This document shows positions 26,919 through 36,228 of a stretch of 64,000 nt of DNA, piece after piece. The notes beneath the pieces are model-generated. The model had not been told where the DNA came from and ran no database searches. It worked only from the letters and a program-made list of their open reading frames with translations. This stretch comes from Novipirellula artificiosorum (GTDB taxonomy: Bacteria > Planctomycetota > Planctomycetia > Pirellulales > Pirellulaceae). The translations under genes and the position numbers were made by a program. The stretch's first letter is position 1; each line of letters starts with the position of its first letter. The stretch covers positions 606,939-670,938 of the forward strand of contig NZ_SJPV01000001.1 of NCBI RefSeq assembly GCF_007860135.1. Reading direction: 5' to 3'.

Positions 26919-29900
26919 TTCTGGTCCAATGTCTCGAGGCGAGATTTTGATTTTTCAGCAAGCTCGTGCTGTGGATGTTTGGTCGCAACGTATTGAAAGA
27001 ACCCGGTTGCATACTCTCGTGCTTTGTTCTTCGCTTCGGCGGTCCGGGCCTGTTGCATCAGCAACTCACTGCAGCGACCAGCCTCGAAGCCACTTTTTGC
27101 CTGCCAATTCTTGATCGAATCGGACGCCTTTTCCGCTCCAAAGCCAAACATGACACGTTGAAATTCCGGGATAGCCAAATCAAGACGTTTATTCGCAAAA
27201 TGGATTTCGCCCATCATGAACCGTGCTCGCGCAGCAACTTCATTACGATAATTGTCCGCAACTTCTGCGAACATCTGCAGCGACTTTTCGTCGTCTCCGG
27301 CTTGTTGATAGGCAAACCCCGTCTCATAAAAGACCTGCGCCAGATACGCGGTCGACGGGAACCGAGTCCTCAATTCATCGTACCACTCGATCGCTTCGTC
27401 CCACTTCTTCAACTGTGCGGCAGACTGACCACCATGCAGCAGAACCAATTCCCTTGCTTGACGATCGGCAGTGTCCGAAAGTGTCTTGGCGGAATCGTCG
27501 TTTTCTCGAATCTGCTTGCGAGCAAACTGGTAAGCGACAAGCGCCTGCTCGTAATCCGCTCGATTGAACCGACATTCGCCAACCATCATCAACGCATCGA
27601 GTGCCAAACTACCCTCCTGGTGGCGGCTTGCTTGCAACTGAAAGGCTTTCTCCGCTTGCTCCAGTTCACCCGCTTTGAAATGCGACCAGCCTAACCGATA
27701 CATCGCTTTTTCCGACAACTCGACATCGGAACCGGAATCGGCAGCCAACGCAAAGTATTTCGAAGCTTCGCTCCAATCCTTGGCCTCGTAATGATGTTGC
27801 CCCACAAAATAGGCCGCTTCACAGGTAAGCGTCGTGTCCGACGATTGGTCGATCAGCGTGGTAAACGTGTTCACTGCATCGATTTGCTTTCCTGATTCGC
27901 GAAAAGACCACCCCAATTCGTAAAGCACTTTATCAATCGATGGATAATCCGGAACCTGCGATACAAGTCGCTCCAATCGCTCAGCCGCCTGCGCGGGCTT
28001 GTTTTCTTTTTGGTCAACGAGGGCCAATTCATACAGGACATTGCCGAGAGGATTCCCCGTCGGCTTGGTCTGTAGGTATGCGTTAAGATCCTCTCTCGCC
28101 GATTCAAGTTGGCCCAGATTTCGTCGGCAAATCCCACGAGCCAACAGGGCTTCCGAACGAGTCTCGGGAAATGCTTCGTCTTGAAGCAATGCATCCAGCG
28201 ATTCGGCTGCCGTTTGATATTGCGATTGTTCCATCTTCAATCTTGCCCGACTGTACAGCGCGTAGGGCAGCAAACCACGATCGGCATTCGACGCCACGAT
28301 TCGGTCATACAGCTGAACCGCCGCTTCACGATCTCCATTGCGAGTCGCCAATTGAGCTAGCTTGTAACGGGCTTGATCTGCCATTGGCCCCTCAGGGTTC
28401 TTGTCGACAATCGCTTGCCACGTCTTCTCTGCCGCAGCCTCGTCTTCTGCCAACAGGGATGCTTGGCCCGCCATCAACCACGCCTCTTCCGCACGGGGCC
28501 AAGTCGGATCCACCTCGTAACTCGCACGAAACGCCTTCGCCGCTTCCGCCGGTTGATCGACCATCAGGTAAGCTTCACCCAGTAGCCATTGGGCTTCGGC
28601 TTGCTGAGACTTCTGAGCAAGCGTGTCCCTGTCTTTCCTCAGTCGTTCGATGGTTTCCTGAGGACGTCCGGCAAGGTTGAGAGCGAAAGCAGCCCGCAGC
28701 GTCCACAGTGGACGTTGCAGCTCGTCACCGGCCTGCGGATCTTTCATGAGCGTTTGATACATTGTCGCCGCTTCATCTGCCTTGCCGGTCATCAACAAAC
28801 TTTCCGCTGCCACAAAACGGACATCGGGCACAAGCGTATCCTCGCGGAATCGCTCGAGGAACTCTTGAGCCAGGTCCCTGGCACGCGGAGGATCGTTTAA
28901 TTGCAATGCCGAGAAGGCAGCGTTGTATAGCGCCCGCGGTGCGACCGCGGCATCCGGCGATTCCCGATAAGCCGATTCGAACGCTTCAAGCGACTGAGAC
29001 AGGGTGCTTGGGTCCATCGACAACGCTTCGGCAAAATCCAGTTTCAATTCCACAGCGAACCTCCCCGTCGCAGTTCGAGCGATTTGTTCTTCGGCAACCT
29101 TTCTCGCACTGGCGGCATCGTTCTTTGACAAGTGGATTCGAGCAAGCCAATGAGCGGCTTCGGTGGAAGCTTCCGGATTCTTTTGCTCCAACACACGCTC
29201 AAATCGTTTGGCCGCTGCATCAAGATCGCCACTACGATACGTGCTTTGCGCTGACGCCAACGTCGCATTGGCTGCATTGGGCGAATCGGGGTATTCGCGA
29301 AGCAGCTGCTCGTACTTCTTCGCAGCCTCCGCTGGGCGGTCGGCTTGCACCAACGCATACGCTTGCCGAAAAATCGCATAGGACAAATCGTCTGCGTCTT
29401 GGGTCGACTTCATCGCTTCGTCAAACGCTGCAATCGCCTTATCGTACTGCTGTTTCAAGATCCAGGTGTCGCCGAGGCGAAGGTGAACATCGGTCACCAA
29501 GTCATCTTTCTCGCAGTTGCTCAGCAATTGGCGATAAGATGCGACCGCATTGTCAAACTGATCGAGTTCTTCATAGGCAACACCGCGAGCGTACAAGGCA
29601 TCACATCGCAGCGGAGACTCTTTGGCGTTGGGAAGCGCCAAAAGTTGATCGTAAAGCTGAATGGACTTCTTCGCATCACCGAGTCCGTAAGCGGCTTCGC
29701 CCGAGTAGAACAAGGCGCGATCCAAAAAGGGACTTTCCGGAAACTCCTTGCGAAGCAACTGATAAGTCTCGATCGTTTGTCGCAGTCGATCCCGATCGCG
29801 GTCGGGAGCGTCACCCGCCGCCGAATAGAGGCACCACCCCAGATTCGCAAGACTCTCTTCACGTAGCTCGTAGTCCGAATCCTTCAACGCTCGAAAAAAG

Positions 29901-30265
29901 GATCTCGCCGCTGCCACGTAGTCGGGAGCATCCTTCTGCATGTAGCAGACGCCAAGGTAATGAGCAGCCTTGGACGCCATCGGATCCTCCGCGTGCTTGT
30001 TCAGAAAACCGTTCCAACCGTCGATCGCCAAATCGATGGCCCCGTTGGTCTGAAAATTGGCCGCATCCGCATAGGCTGCAATCGCCTCGTCACTCGACTT
30101 ATCCGCCGTGTACCCATAGGGACAGCAAATCGAAAACCCCAGCAGCGCAACGAGGTACCCTACGAAAACGGGAAGTCGTCCAAGATCCGCCCCGCGCGAT
30201 GAGGTGGAACGCTGGAAAAACAGAGTCGAGGTGAACAGGCTGTAGACGACCTGTGATTGAAACAC
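26915..30265 (-). CDS. Very large exported TPR protein
   Basis: About 1116 aa from the GTG at 30265, which has a G-rich tract eight bases upstream; a TTG lies two codons earlier. A hydrophobic stretch (about 32-50, VFVGYLVALLGFSICC) acts as signal or anchor. The rest is almost entirely tetratricopeptide-like helical repeats from about 60 to 1100, with many A-x-x-x-Y-x-x-L/A pairs such as YPDSPNAANATLASAQSTY. The repeats resemble the YbgF/CpoB and BamD type that bind envelope partners. First gene of the operon with ExbB, ExbD and the toroid protein, so it is most likely the scaffold of that energised complex in the periplasm. Partner unknown. Confidence 0.85.
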   Translation of the reverse strand: MFQSQVVYSLFTSTLFFQRSTSSRGADLGRLPVFVGYLVALLGFSICCPYGYTADKSSDEAIAAYADAANFQTNGAIDLAIDGWNGFLNKHAEDPMASKAAHYLGVCYMQKDAPDYVAAARSFFRALKDSDYELREESLANLGWCLYSAAGDAPDRDRDRLRQTIETYQLLRKEFPESPFLDRALFYSGEAAYGLGDAKKSIQLYDQLLALPNAKESPLRCDALYARGVAYEELDQFDNAVASYRQLLSNCEKDDLVTDVHLRLGDTWILKQQYDKAIAAFDEAMKSTQDADDLSYAIFRQAYALVQADRPAEAAKKYEQLLREYPDSPNAANATLASAQSTYRSGDLDAAAKRFERVLEQKNPEASTEAAHWLARIHLSKNDAASARKVAEEQIARTATGRFAVELKLDFAEALSMDPSTLSQSLEAFESAYRESPDAAVAPRALYNAAFSALQLNDPPRARDLAQEFLERFREDTLVPDVRFVAAESLLMTGKADEAATMYQTLMKDPQAGDELQRPLWTLRAAFALNLAGRPQETIERLRKDRDTLAQKSQQAEAQWLLGEAYLMVDQPAEAAKAFRASYEVDPTWPRAEEAWLMAGQASLLAEDEAAAEKTWQAIVDKNPEGPMADQARYKLAQLATRNGDREAAVQLYDRIVASNADRGLLPYALYSRARLKMEQSQYQTAAESLDALLQDEAFPETRSEALLARGICRRNLGQLESAREDLNAYLQTKPTGNPLGNVLYELALVDQKENKPAQAAERLERLVSQVPDYPSIDKVLYELGWSFRESGKQIDAVNTFTTLIDQSSDTTLTCEAAYFVGQHHYEAKDWSEASKYFALAADSGSDVELSEKAMYRLGWSHFKAGELEQAEKAFQLQASRHQEGSLALDALMMVGECRFNRADYEQALVAYQFARKQIRENDDSAKTLSDTADRQARELVLLHGGQSAAQLKKWDEAIEWYDELRTRFPSTAYLAQVFYETGFAYQQAGDDEKSLQMFAEVADNYRNEVAARARFMMGEIHFANKRLDLAIPEFQRVMFGFGAEKASDSIKNWQAKSGFEAGRCSELLMQQARTAEAKNKAREYATGFFQYVATKHPQHELAEKSKSRLETLDQK

Positions 30266-30683
30266 GAGCAAAACCCCCGTAAAGCAGTGCGAATCAATTC
30301 GGTGTGACGATAGAACGTGATCTCAAAGGGGGGCGGGGCCTCGGATGTGTGGCCAAAAGCAAAGCGTCACCCCCTTTCTGAAATACGATGGAACCTTATG
30401 AATGATTGAACCTTGTAAACATTTAACCCTGCAAAACGGCGACTCGTAAACGACCAATTCTAGCGACCTGGCCAGAGGGACGATAGTTTCACGCATGCGG
30501 TCGTTACGATGCGTAAACACACCGTATTGCTAAAAAAGTCGTTAATTCACAGACTTTTCCTGACCAAACAGGTCAACCGAATGCTCGGTCCGTCCGTAGG
30601 GAACGCTGGTCACCCGTGTTGACGGTTGAAACCGGGACCATCAATCTGACGACAAATTCCTTTTCTGAATAGATGGATCAACG
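30266..30683. other. Divergent intergenic region TPR operon / epimerase
   Basis: 418 bp with no credible gene. It must contain the promoter of the TPR-ExbB-ExbD operon and that of the epimerase. AT-rich patches lie near 30395-30425 and 30525-30560. A short palindrome TGACC-AAACA-GGTCA lies at 30561-30575. No confident promoter hexamers. Confidence 0.4.
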
Positions 30684-31679
30684 GTGGATGCACTGAATTG
30701 CCTTGTCACGGGCGGTGCCGGCTTTATTGGGTCGCACTTGACGGAAAAATTGCTCGAACAGGGGCACCGCGTGACGGTCGTCGATGATCTGTCGACCGGA
30801 CAAAAGGAAAATCTGCAAAACGTGCTGCAAAACCCACGGCTGGAGTATATCGAAGACACCGTCGAAGACGAAGCCTTGGTGCACAAAGTCGTCGACCAAG
30901 CCGACCGCGTCTACCACCTTGCTGCCGCCGTCGGCGTCGCGCTGATCGCCAAACAGCCGATTCAGACCATTGAGCGCAATATCTATCCGACGCAGCTGAT
31001 TTTGAATCGACTTGGCCAGCGGGCCGAACGGGGGGAGCGGATCCCGTGCTTTATCGCCAGCACCAGCGAAGTCTACGGAAAAAACACGAAAGAAATCTAC
31101 GCGGAGGAAGATGATCTGGTTTTCGGGGCCACCACGAAGCCGCGTTGGAGCTACGGGGTTTCCAAAGCGATCGACGAATTCTTGGCGCTCGCGTTCTATA
31201 AAGAAAAGGGATTGCCCGCAGTGGTCGGCCGCTTCTTCAACGTCGTCGGGCCGCGTCAAAGCGGAGCCTACGGTATGGTGCTGCCCCGATTCGTTGAAGC
31301 CGCAATCCACAACAACCCGTTGGTCGTCCACGATGATGGACACCAAGTCCGTTGTTTCGCTCACGTTGACGATGTCGTCCGCGGGGTGATCCAATTGATC
31401 GAAAAACCCGAGACGGCGGGCCGCGTCTATAACATCGGCAGTGATGAACCGGTTTCGATTTTGGAACTGGCTCATCGCGTGATGAGCCGCGTCCAATCGC
31501 AGTCTGAAATCACATTCCAAAGTTACGCCGATGCCTATGATGAATCGTTCGAGGACATCCGGCGACGCGTTCCTGATTTGACCCGGATTCGCGAAGCGAT
31601 TGGTTACCACGCAACCAAAAACCTCGATGACATTATCGATGCGGTAGCGGACTACCAGAGATCGGAAACGATGGAGTAA
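30684..31679 (+). CDS. NAD-dependent sugar-nucleotide epimerase/dehydratase (extended SDR)
   Basis: 331 aa with a GTG start. The Rossmann motif is TGGAGFIGSHL (about 9-19), NAD-binding is followed by HLAAAVGV, and the catalytic Ser/Tyr/Lys set is in ASTSEVYG and YGVSK. C-terminal substrate-binding blocks GRFFNVVGPRQSGAYGMVLPRF and RCFAHVDDVV fit UDP-glucuronate decarboxylase or UDP-glucose 4-epimerase-like enzymes. It makes an activated sugar for surface polysaccharide. No neighbouring glycan operon, so the precise product is open. Confidence 0.88.
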   Translation: MDALNCLVTGGAGFIGSHLTEKLLEQGHRVTVVDDLSTGQKENLQNVLQNPRLEYIEDTVEDEALVHKVVDQADRVYHLAAAVGVALIAKQPIQTIERNIYPTQLILNRLGQRAERGERIPCFIASTSEVYGKNTKEIYAEEDDLVFGATTKPRWSYGVSKAIDEFLALAFYKEKGLPAVVGRFFNVVGPRQSGAYGMVLPRFVEAAIHNNPLVVHDDGHQVRCFAHVDDVVRGVIQLIEKPETAGRVYNIGSDEPVSILELAHRVMSRVQSQSEITFQSYADAYDESFEDIRRRVPDLTRIREAIGYHATKNLDDIIDAVADYQRSETME

Positions 31680-31741
31680 GGCTCGCCTACGTGGCAAGTT
31701 GGCGTGAACTTGCAGCGATCACTTCGCCCGATACTCTGGCT

Positions 31742-31772
31742 CCCTTCTCCCCCGATTTTCGGGGGAGAAGGG
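31742..31772. terminator. Strong 13-bp stem-loop after the epimerase gene
   Basis: cccttctcccccg (31742-31754) and cgggggagaaggg (31760-31772) pair perfectly around a 5-nt loop (atttt), 63 bp after the stop. There is no U-tract; the following ggccggggatgaggggg continues a G-rich flank. This type of hairpin recurs between genes in planctomycete genomes. It may act as a terminator or 3' stabiliser, or be a repeat element. Confidence 0.5.
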
Positions 31773-31871
31773 CCGGGGATGAGGGGGCAGCAGGCGCACA
31801 TGACAGTTGAAACAGCGATAAACCTGCACGACTTCTGTCGATAACAATACTCTCTGGATGGGGGACGCTCA

Positions 31872-32171
31872 CTAAAGTGTGAAGCCCAACGAGGAAACCT
31901 CTTCCATCCGTTGCCGTAATCGCCGCAGCACCCGCGACTTGGCTTGATAGACGCTCGCGCGCGACAATCCCGTCCTCTCGGCGACTTCCGCTGCGGACTT
32001 GTCCTCGATCGTGATGAGCCAAAACGCCTTCCAGGTACTCGATTCAAATTCCATGCGCACCTGGTCGAGCAGATGTCGGACGAGTGCAGTTTGAACATTT
32101 TCCTGTGTGATGGTCGAATCAACCGAAGGGCGAGACAAACTATCAAGGCTTTGCGACGTTCCAACGAGCAC
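31872..32171 (-). pseudogene. Remnant of an ECF sigma factor gene (region 4 only)
   Basis: The open frame encodes 99 aa. From about residue 20 to the end it is a clear sigma region 4: MEFESSTWKAFWLITIEDKSAAEVAERTGLSRASVYQAKSRVLRRLRQ. It closely resembles the last 90 residues of the intact ECF factor at 3049-3669. Region 2, essential for core binding, is absent. The first 20 codons are the antisense of a DUF1559 gene fragment on the other strand, so the homologous part stops at about 32110. A full-length gene has been cut here by rearrangement or deletion. Confidence 0.75.
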
Positions 32172-32422
32172 TCGGTATCGGGTACGGCCATCGATTCCAA
32201 GACATCATTGACGGCCTGTCACACACAATTCTTGTCGTCGAAACCAAGAACTCGGTTCCCTGGACCAAGCCCGAAGACTTGACGCAGCCGATTGCTGAAC
32301 CCTTCGACCGCCAACCGCTGCGAATCTTGATGGCCGACGGCAGCGTGCGTTCGATGAGCCCGGTTGATCCCGAGAAACTCAAGAAGATGATCACTCGCAA
32401 CGGCGGCGAGCCGATCGAGTAG
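32111..32422 (+). pseudogene. 3' remnant of a DUF1559 (pilin-like/general secretion-like) gene
   Basis: The frame after the stop at 32108 runs to TAG at 32420-32422 with no initiator at a sensible place. Its translation keeps the family tail: FQDIIDGLSHTILVVET, SVPWTKPEDL, then ILMADGSVRSMS and MITRNGGEPIE at the end. DUF1559 proteins normally have about 300-350 residues starting with a type IV pilin-like signal; only about the last 100 remain. It meets the sigma remnant head-to-head. Confidence 0.75.
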
Positions 32423-32503
32423 AATGGTGCCCATCGTTGGGCATGCCGTTCAAACCGGTGCCCCGTTCATTGGCTACTACGATCACGGCAAAGAGGCATC
32501 GCC

Positions 32504-33994
32504 ATGCGTTTCGGGCTGTACACACTGACCCTTTTCTTATCCACGATTTCGCTTGCATCCGCGGTTGAACGACCGAACGTGCTGCTGGTCGTTACGGATG
32601 AACATAACTTCCGAACGCTGGGGTGCTATCGCGAGCAACTGTCCGCGGACCAAGCCGAGATGTGGGGGCCGGGAAGTATCGTCGAAACGCCGAACATCGA
32701 TCGCATCGCTGACGAGGGAGTGCTGTTTACCCGTGCCTACGCCACCGCACCGGTTTGCACGCCCAGTCGAGCGGCGATGTTCACCGGGCGTTTCCCGCAC
32801 AATACCGGCGCTCCACAAAACAACATGCCACTTCGGACCGAGGTTCCGACCTTAGCCAAAATCCTATCGAGTAACGGGTACCGTTCCAGCTACATCGGCA
32901 AGTGGCATCTCGGTGGGCCGGGAAAACCCGAGTGGGCACCGAATGTCGATGGTGGCTTCGAGAACACCGCATTCATGTTCAATCGTGGCCATTGGAAGAA
33001 ACTGGCTTTGACCGACGGAGTCCCCTCGGTCGGCAGTCGCAACAACAAGGGGGCCCCCGACTATGGCGTTGAGGAGGCGGACGACAAAACGTTCACGACC
33101 GACTATTTGACCGATCGCGCGATCGAGTCGATCCGTCATCCTTCGGACGAACCGTTCTTGTTGGTCGTCAGCTACCCGGATCCCCACGGCCCCAACACCG
33201 TGCGAGCCCCTTATGATTCGATGTACGACCACCTGCGTTTCTTACCACCACGAACCTACCAGCAAAAAGATTCACCGAAACCCAACTGGCTCGGTGGGGG
33301 CCCCAACCATCCTGTCTTTCGTGGTGAGCAGATGAGCAAGTACTTTGGGATGGTCAAGTGCATCGACGACAACTTCGGGCGATTGCTGGAATCGCTCAAA
33401 CAACAAGGTCAATTGGATTCGACCTTAATCGTGTTCACGTCCGATCACGGGGACCTTTGCTATGAACATGATCGGCTGAACAAAGGGAACCCGTACGAAG
33501 GTTCGGCCCGTGTGCCGCTGCTGATTCGCTATCCGGATCGGATCACGGCGAAGACGGTTTACGAAGGTCCCGCCGGCACCGTCGATCTGACGCCAACCAT
33601 CCTAACACTTGCTGGCATTTCCACCGATGCGGCATTCGAAGGTCGAAGTTTGACCTCGCGAATCGCAAAGAACGCGCGATCAACCATAAACCTACCGCCT
33701 GAAGTAACCTTTCTGCGAAATGCTGGCACCTCGCCGAGTTGGCTGGCTGTGGTCGATGGGCGGTACAAGTTGATCGTCAGCACCAAGGACCGCCCGTGGC
33801 TGTTCGACCTTCAAGAAGATCCGGATGAACTTCTCAACTACTATGGCCGTCCGGGAACCGAAGACATTGTCAAACAGTTGGGGACGCGGTTGATGGATTA
33901 CGCTCAGCGGACGCAGGATCCGTTTGCGACCGAGGACAAGATCGCCAATTCGATCGAACGCTGCGTTGTCCCTTTGATAGCAAACCCGCGCTGA
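32504..33994 (+). CDS. Secreted sulfatase (type I, formylglycine-dependent)
   Basis: 496 aa. GAGG lies eight bases before the ATG. The signal peptide ends near ASAVE (residue 21). The active-site motif CTPSRAAMFTGR has Cys 85, to be converted to formylglycine by a separate maturase. Metal-binding residues are in VTDEHN near the N-terminus and TSDHGD further on; GKWHLGG supplies Lys and His of the active site. Sulfatases of this class remove sulfate from algal polysaccharides and are highly expanded in marine Planctomycetota. No sugar hydrolase or maturase gene is adjacent; the flanking genes are a gene graveyard and flhA. Substrate unknown. Confidence 0.93.
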   Translation: MRFGLYTLTLFLSTISLASAVERPNVLLVVTDEHNFRTLGCYREQLSADQAEMWGPGSIVETPNIDRIADEGVLFTRAYATAPVCTPSRAAMFTGRFPHNTGAPQNNMPLRTEVPTLAKILSSNGYRSSYIGKWHLGGPGKPEWAPNVDGGFENTAFMFNRGHWKKLALTDGVPSVGSRNNKGAPDYGVEEADDKTFTTDYLTDRAIESIRHPSDEPFLLVVSYPDPHGPNTVRAPYDSMYDHLRFLPPRTYQQKDSPKPNWLGGGPNHPVFRGEQMSKYFGMVKCIDDNFGRLLESLKQQGQLDSTLIVFTSDHGDLCYEHDRLNKGNPYEGSARVPLLIRYPDRITAKTVYEGPAGTVDLTPTILTLAGISTDAAFEGRSLTSRIAKNARSTINLPPEVTFLRNAGTSPSWLAVVDGRYKLIVSTKDRPWLFDLQEDPDELLNYYGRPGTEDIVKQLGTRLMDYAQRTQDPFATEDKIANSIERCVVPLIANPR

Positions 33995-34088
33995 CCTCAC
34001 ATCTTCTCTGGACTCGGCTGTCCTGATTTCAGTACTCTCGGCCGGTGAAGCGAAAGCGTCGCTTTTTGTCGTCTGAGAAGGTCTTTTT

Positions 34089-36158
34089 GTGCAGTCATTG
34101 CTACTTCGTTATCGCGATCTTGTCCTGCCAATCGGTATTATCGGTTGTTTGGTGGTGATCCTGATTCCATTGCCAGCAATCCTGATGGATCTGTTTTTGG
34201 CGATGAACATCACGGTCGGCGTGATCATTTTGTTGACGACGGTTTATGTCAGCACACCTCAAGAATTCAGCGTATTTCCCTCGCTGTTGTTGGCGACAAC
34301 GTTAGCCCGATTGGTTTTGAATATCGCCACGACGCGATTGATTCTGACCGGTGCGGATTCGCTGGGGATGAATGCGGCGGGTGGGGTGATCAAAAGCTTC
34401 GGCGATTTCGTCGCGGGCGACCGGATCGAAGTCGGCATCATTATCTTTGTCATCATTGTCTTGATCCAGTTCATTGTGATCACCAAAGGTGCAACGCGAA
34501 TCAGTGAAGTCGCTGCTCGATTCGCATTGGATGGAATGCCGGGGCGTCAAATGGCGATCGATGCCGACTTGAACGCGGGCATGATTGACGAAAAAGAGGC
34601 TCAGAAACGTCGTGAAGAAGTCAGCTCGCAGGCAGATTTTTACGGGGCGATGGATGGTGCCAGCAAATTTGTTCGTGGCGATGCCATTGCGGGCATTGTG
34701 ATCACGATTGTCAACGTCATTGGTGGCCTGTACATCGGGGTGGTTCAAGCGGGAATGACCCTCAGCGAAGCGGGAGCGTTGTTCACGAAGCTCACCATCG
34801 GCGACGGCTTGGTCAGCCAAGTCCCCGCACTCTTGATCTCGCTTGCCGCTGGCTTGCTGGTAACGCGAAGCACTCAAAAAACAAATCTACCGGTCGAGTT
34901 CCTGCAGCAGCTTTTTGGCAACACAAAGGCCTTGGCGGTTGCCGGATGCTTCTTGCTGCTCTTGATCGTCACCAATTTGCCGACCATTCCAATGTTTACC
35001 CTGGGTGCAAGCTGCATTGGTTTGGCCGTTGTGATGAACCGGCAACAGAACAAGGACAGCGCCGCGAAGGACACTCGCGAAACGGCCGAGAAGGCCGCCG
35101 CAGCGGCGCCGCCGCAGAAGCGAGTGGAAGACTTTTTGACGGTGGACCCGATGGAAATGACGATCGGGTTGGGGCTGCTGAGTCTCGCAGATCCGTCGCG
35201 CGGTGGCGATTTGATGCAGCGTATCACTGGCGTTCGTCATTCGATCGCGTCGGACATTGGTATTGTGTTGCCGAAGGTTCGCGTTCGGGACGAAATGAGT
35301 TTGGATCAACACGAATACGAAATCCGCATCGCTGGAAATACCGTTGCCCGTGCCACCGCTCGCCCTGACAAGTTGTTGGCGATCGATAGCGGCCAAACGA
35401 CGGGAGTGATTGAAGGAGAACCGACCCATGACCCGACGTTCAACGAACCGGCGGTCTGGATCGACTCGATGCGACGAGAACAAGCGGCGATTTATGGTTA
35501 CACGACGGTCGAACCGGGGGCGGTGCTAGCCACCCATCTACAGGAGATCGCGCGGCGGCATGCTGACGAACTACTGTCACGCGATGCAACCAAACACCTG
35601 ATTGATGAATTGAAAGAAGTATCGCCCACCGTCGTGGATGAATTGATTCCCGGTGCCATGAAGGTCAGCGAAGTGCAGCAGGTGCTGCAAATGTTGCTGC
35701 GTGAGGATGTGCCGATTCGGCAATTGAGCATCATTCTTGAGACGCTGGGGGATTTTGCTCCGCGCACGAAGGACCCCATTTGGCTTTGCGAATACGTCCG
35801 CCATCGCTTGGCACGAACGATCAGCACACGATATCGAGACGAACACAATCGATTGCATGTGCTTGCTCTTGATCCGGCGATGGAAGACCGAATCGCGGCC
35901 GGAATCGAACAAAACGAACGAGGTCTTTTTGTCAGAATGAGCCCGCAAGCGGTAGACCTCACTTGCGAGAAGATTCAAGAAGGCGTTAAGAAGTTAATCA
36001 CAGCGGGGTATCCGCCCGTGGTTTTAGTCAGTCCAAGGATTCGTCCGGGGCTGCGTCAGATCACATCGGCTTCGATGCCCCGATTAAGAGTGTTGTCATA
36101 CAACGAGATTACACAGGACACCAACATTGAGTCGTATGGAGTGATCAGTGACCAGTAA
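34089..36158 (+). CDS. flhA: Flagellar export gate protein FlhA
   Basis: 689 aa with a GTG start. Eight transmembrane helices fill residues about 10-320. The FHIPEP region between helices is present (ARFALDGMPGRQMAIDADLNAGMID), followed by the cytosolic domain from about 345 with VRVRDEMSLDQHEYEIRIAG and QVLQMLLREDVPIRQLSIILETL. FlhA is the major proton-driven export gate of the flagellar type III apparatus. It leads a plus-strand set with flhF and fliA. flhB and fliPQR are not in the window. Confidence 0.96.
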   Translation: MQSLLLRYRDLVLPIGIIGCLVVILIPLPAILMDLFLAMNITVGVIILLTTVYVSTPQEFSVFPSLLLATTLARLVLNIATTRLILTGADSLGMNAAGGVIKSFGDFVAGDRIEVGIIIFVIIVLIQFIVITKGATRISEVAARFALDGMPGRQMAIDADLNAGMIDEKEAQKRREEVSSQADFYGAMDGASKFVRGDAIAGIVITIVNVIGGLYIGVVQAGMTLSEAGALFTKLTIGDGLVSQVPALLISLAAGLLVTRSTQKTNLPVEFLQQLFGNTKALAVAGCFLLLLIVTNLPTIPMFTLGASCIGLAVVMNRQQNKDSAAKDTRETAEKAAAAAPPQKRVEDFLTVDPMEMTIGLGLLSLADPSRGGDLMQRITGVRHSIASDIGIVLPKVRVRDEMSLDQHEYEIRIAGNTVARATARPDKLLAIDSGQTTGVIEGEPTHDPTFNEPAVWIDSMRREQAAIYGYTTVEPGAVLATHLQEIARRHADELLSRDATKHLIDELKEVSPTVVDELIPGAMKVSEVQQVLQMLLREDVPIRQLSIILETLGDFAPRTKDPIWLCEYVRHRLARTISTRYRDEHNRLHVLALDPAMEDRIAAGIEQNERGLFVRMSPQAVDLTCEKIQEGVKKLITAGYPPVVLVSPRIRPGLRQITSASMPRLRVLSYNEITQDTNIESYGVISDQ

Positions 36159-36228
36159 GTGATGGAGTTCCTGCTTTCGCCGGTTCCCTTTGACGAAGTC
36201 CATTTCCACCGCGACGTGACTTGAAATC

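Noticed and set aside
30561..30575. Operator-like palindrome TGACC-AAACA-GGTCA
   Set aside because: A 5-bp arm palindrome is expected by chance in this length and no second copy was found; mentioned only in the intergenic entry.
31652..32200. 182-codon minus-strand frame covering the remnant region
   Set aside because: It is a different frame from the sigma region 4 remnant and shows no recognisable protein features.
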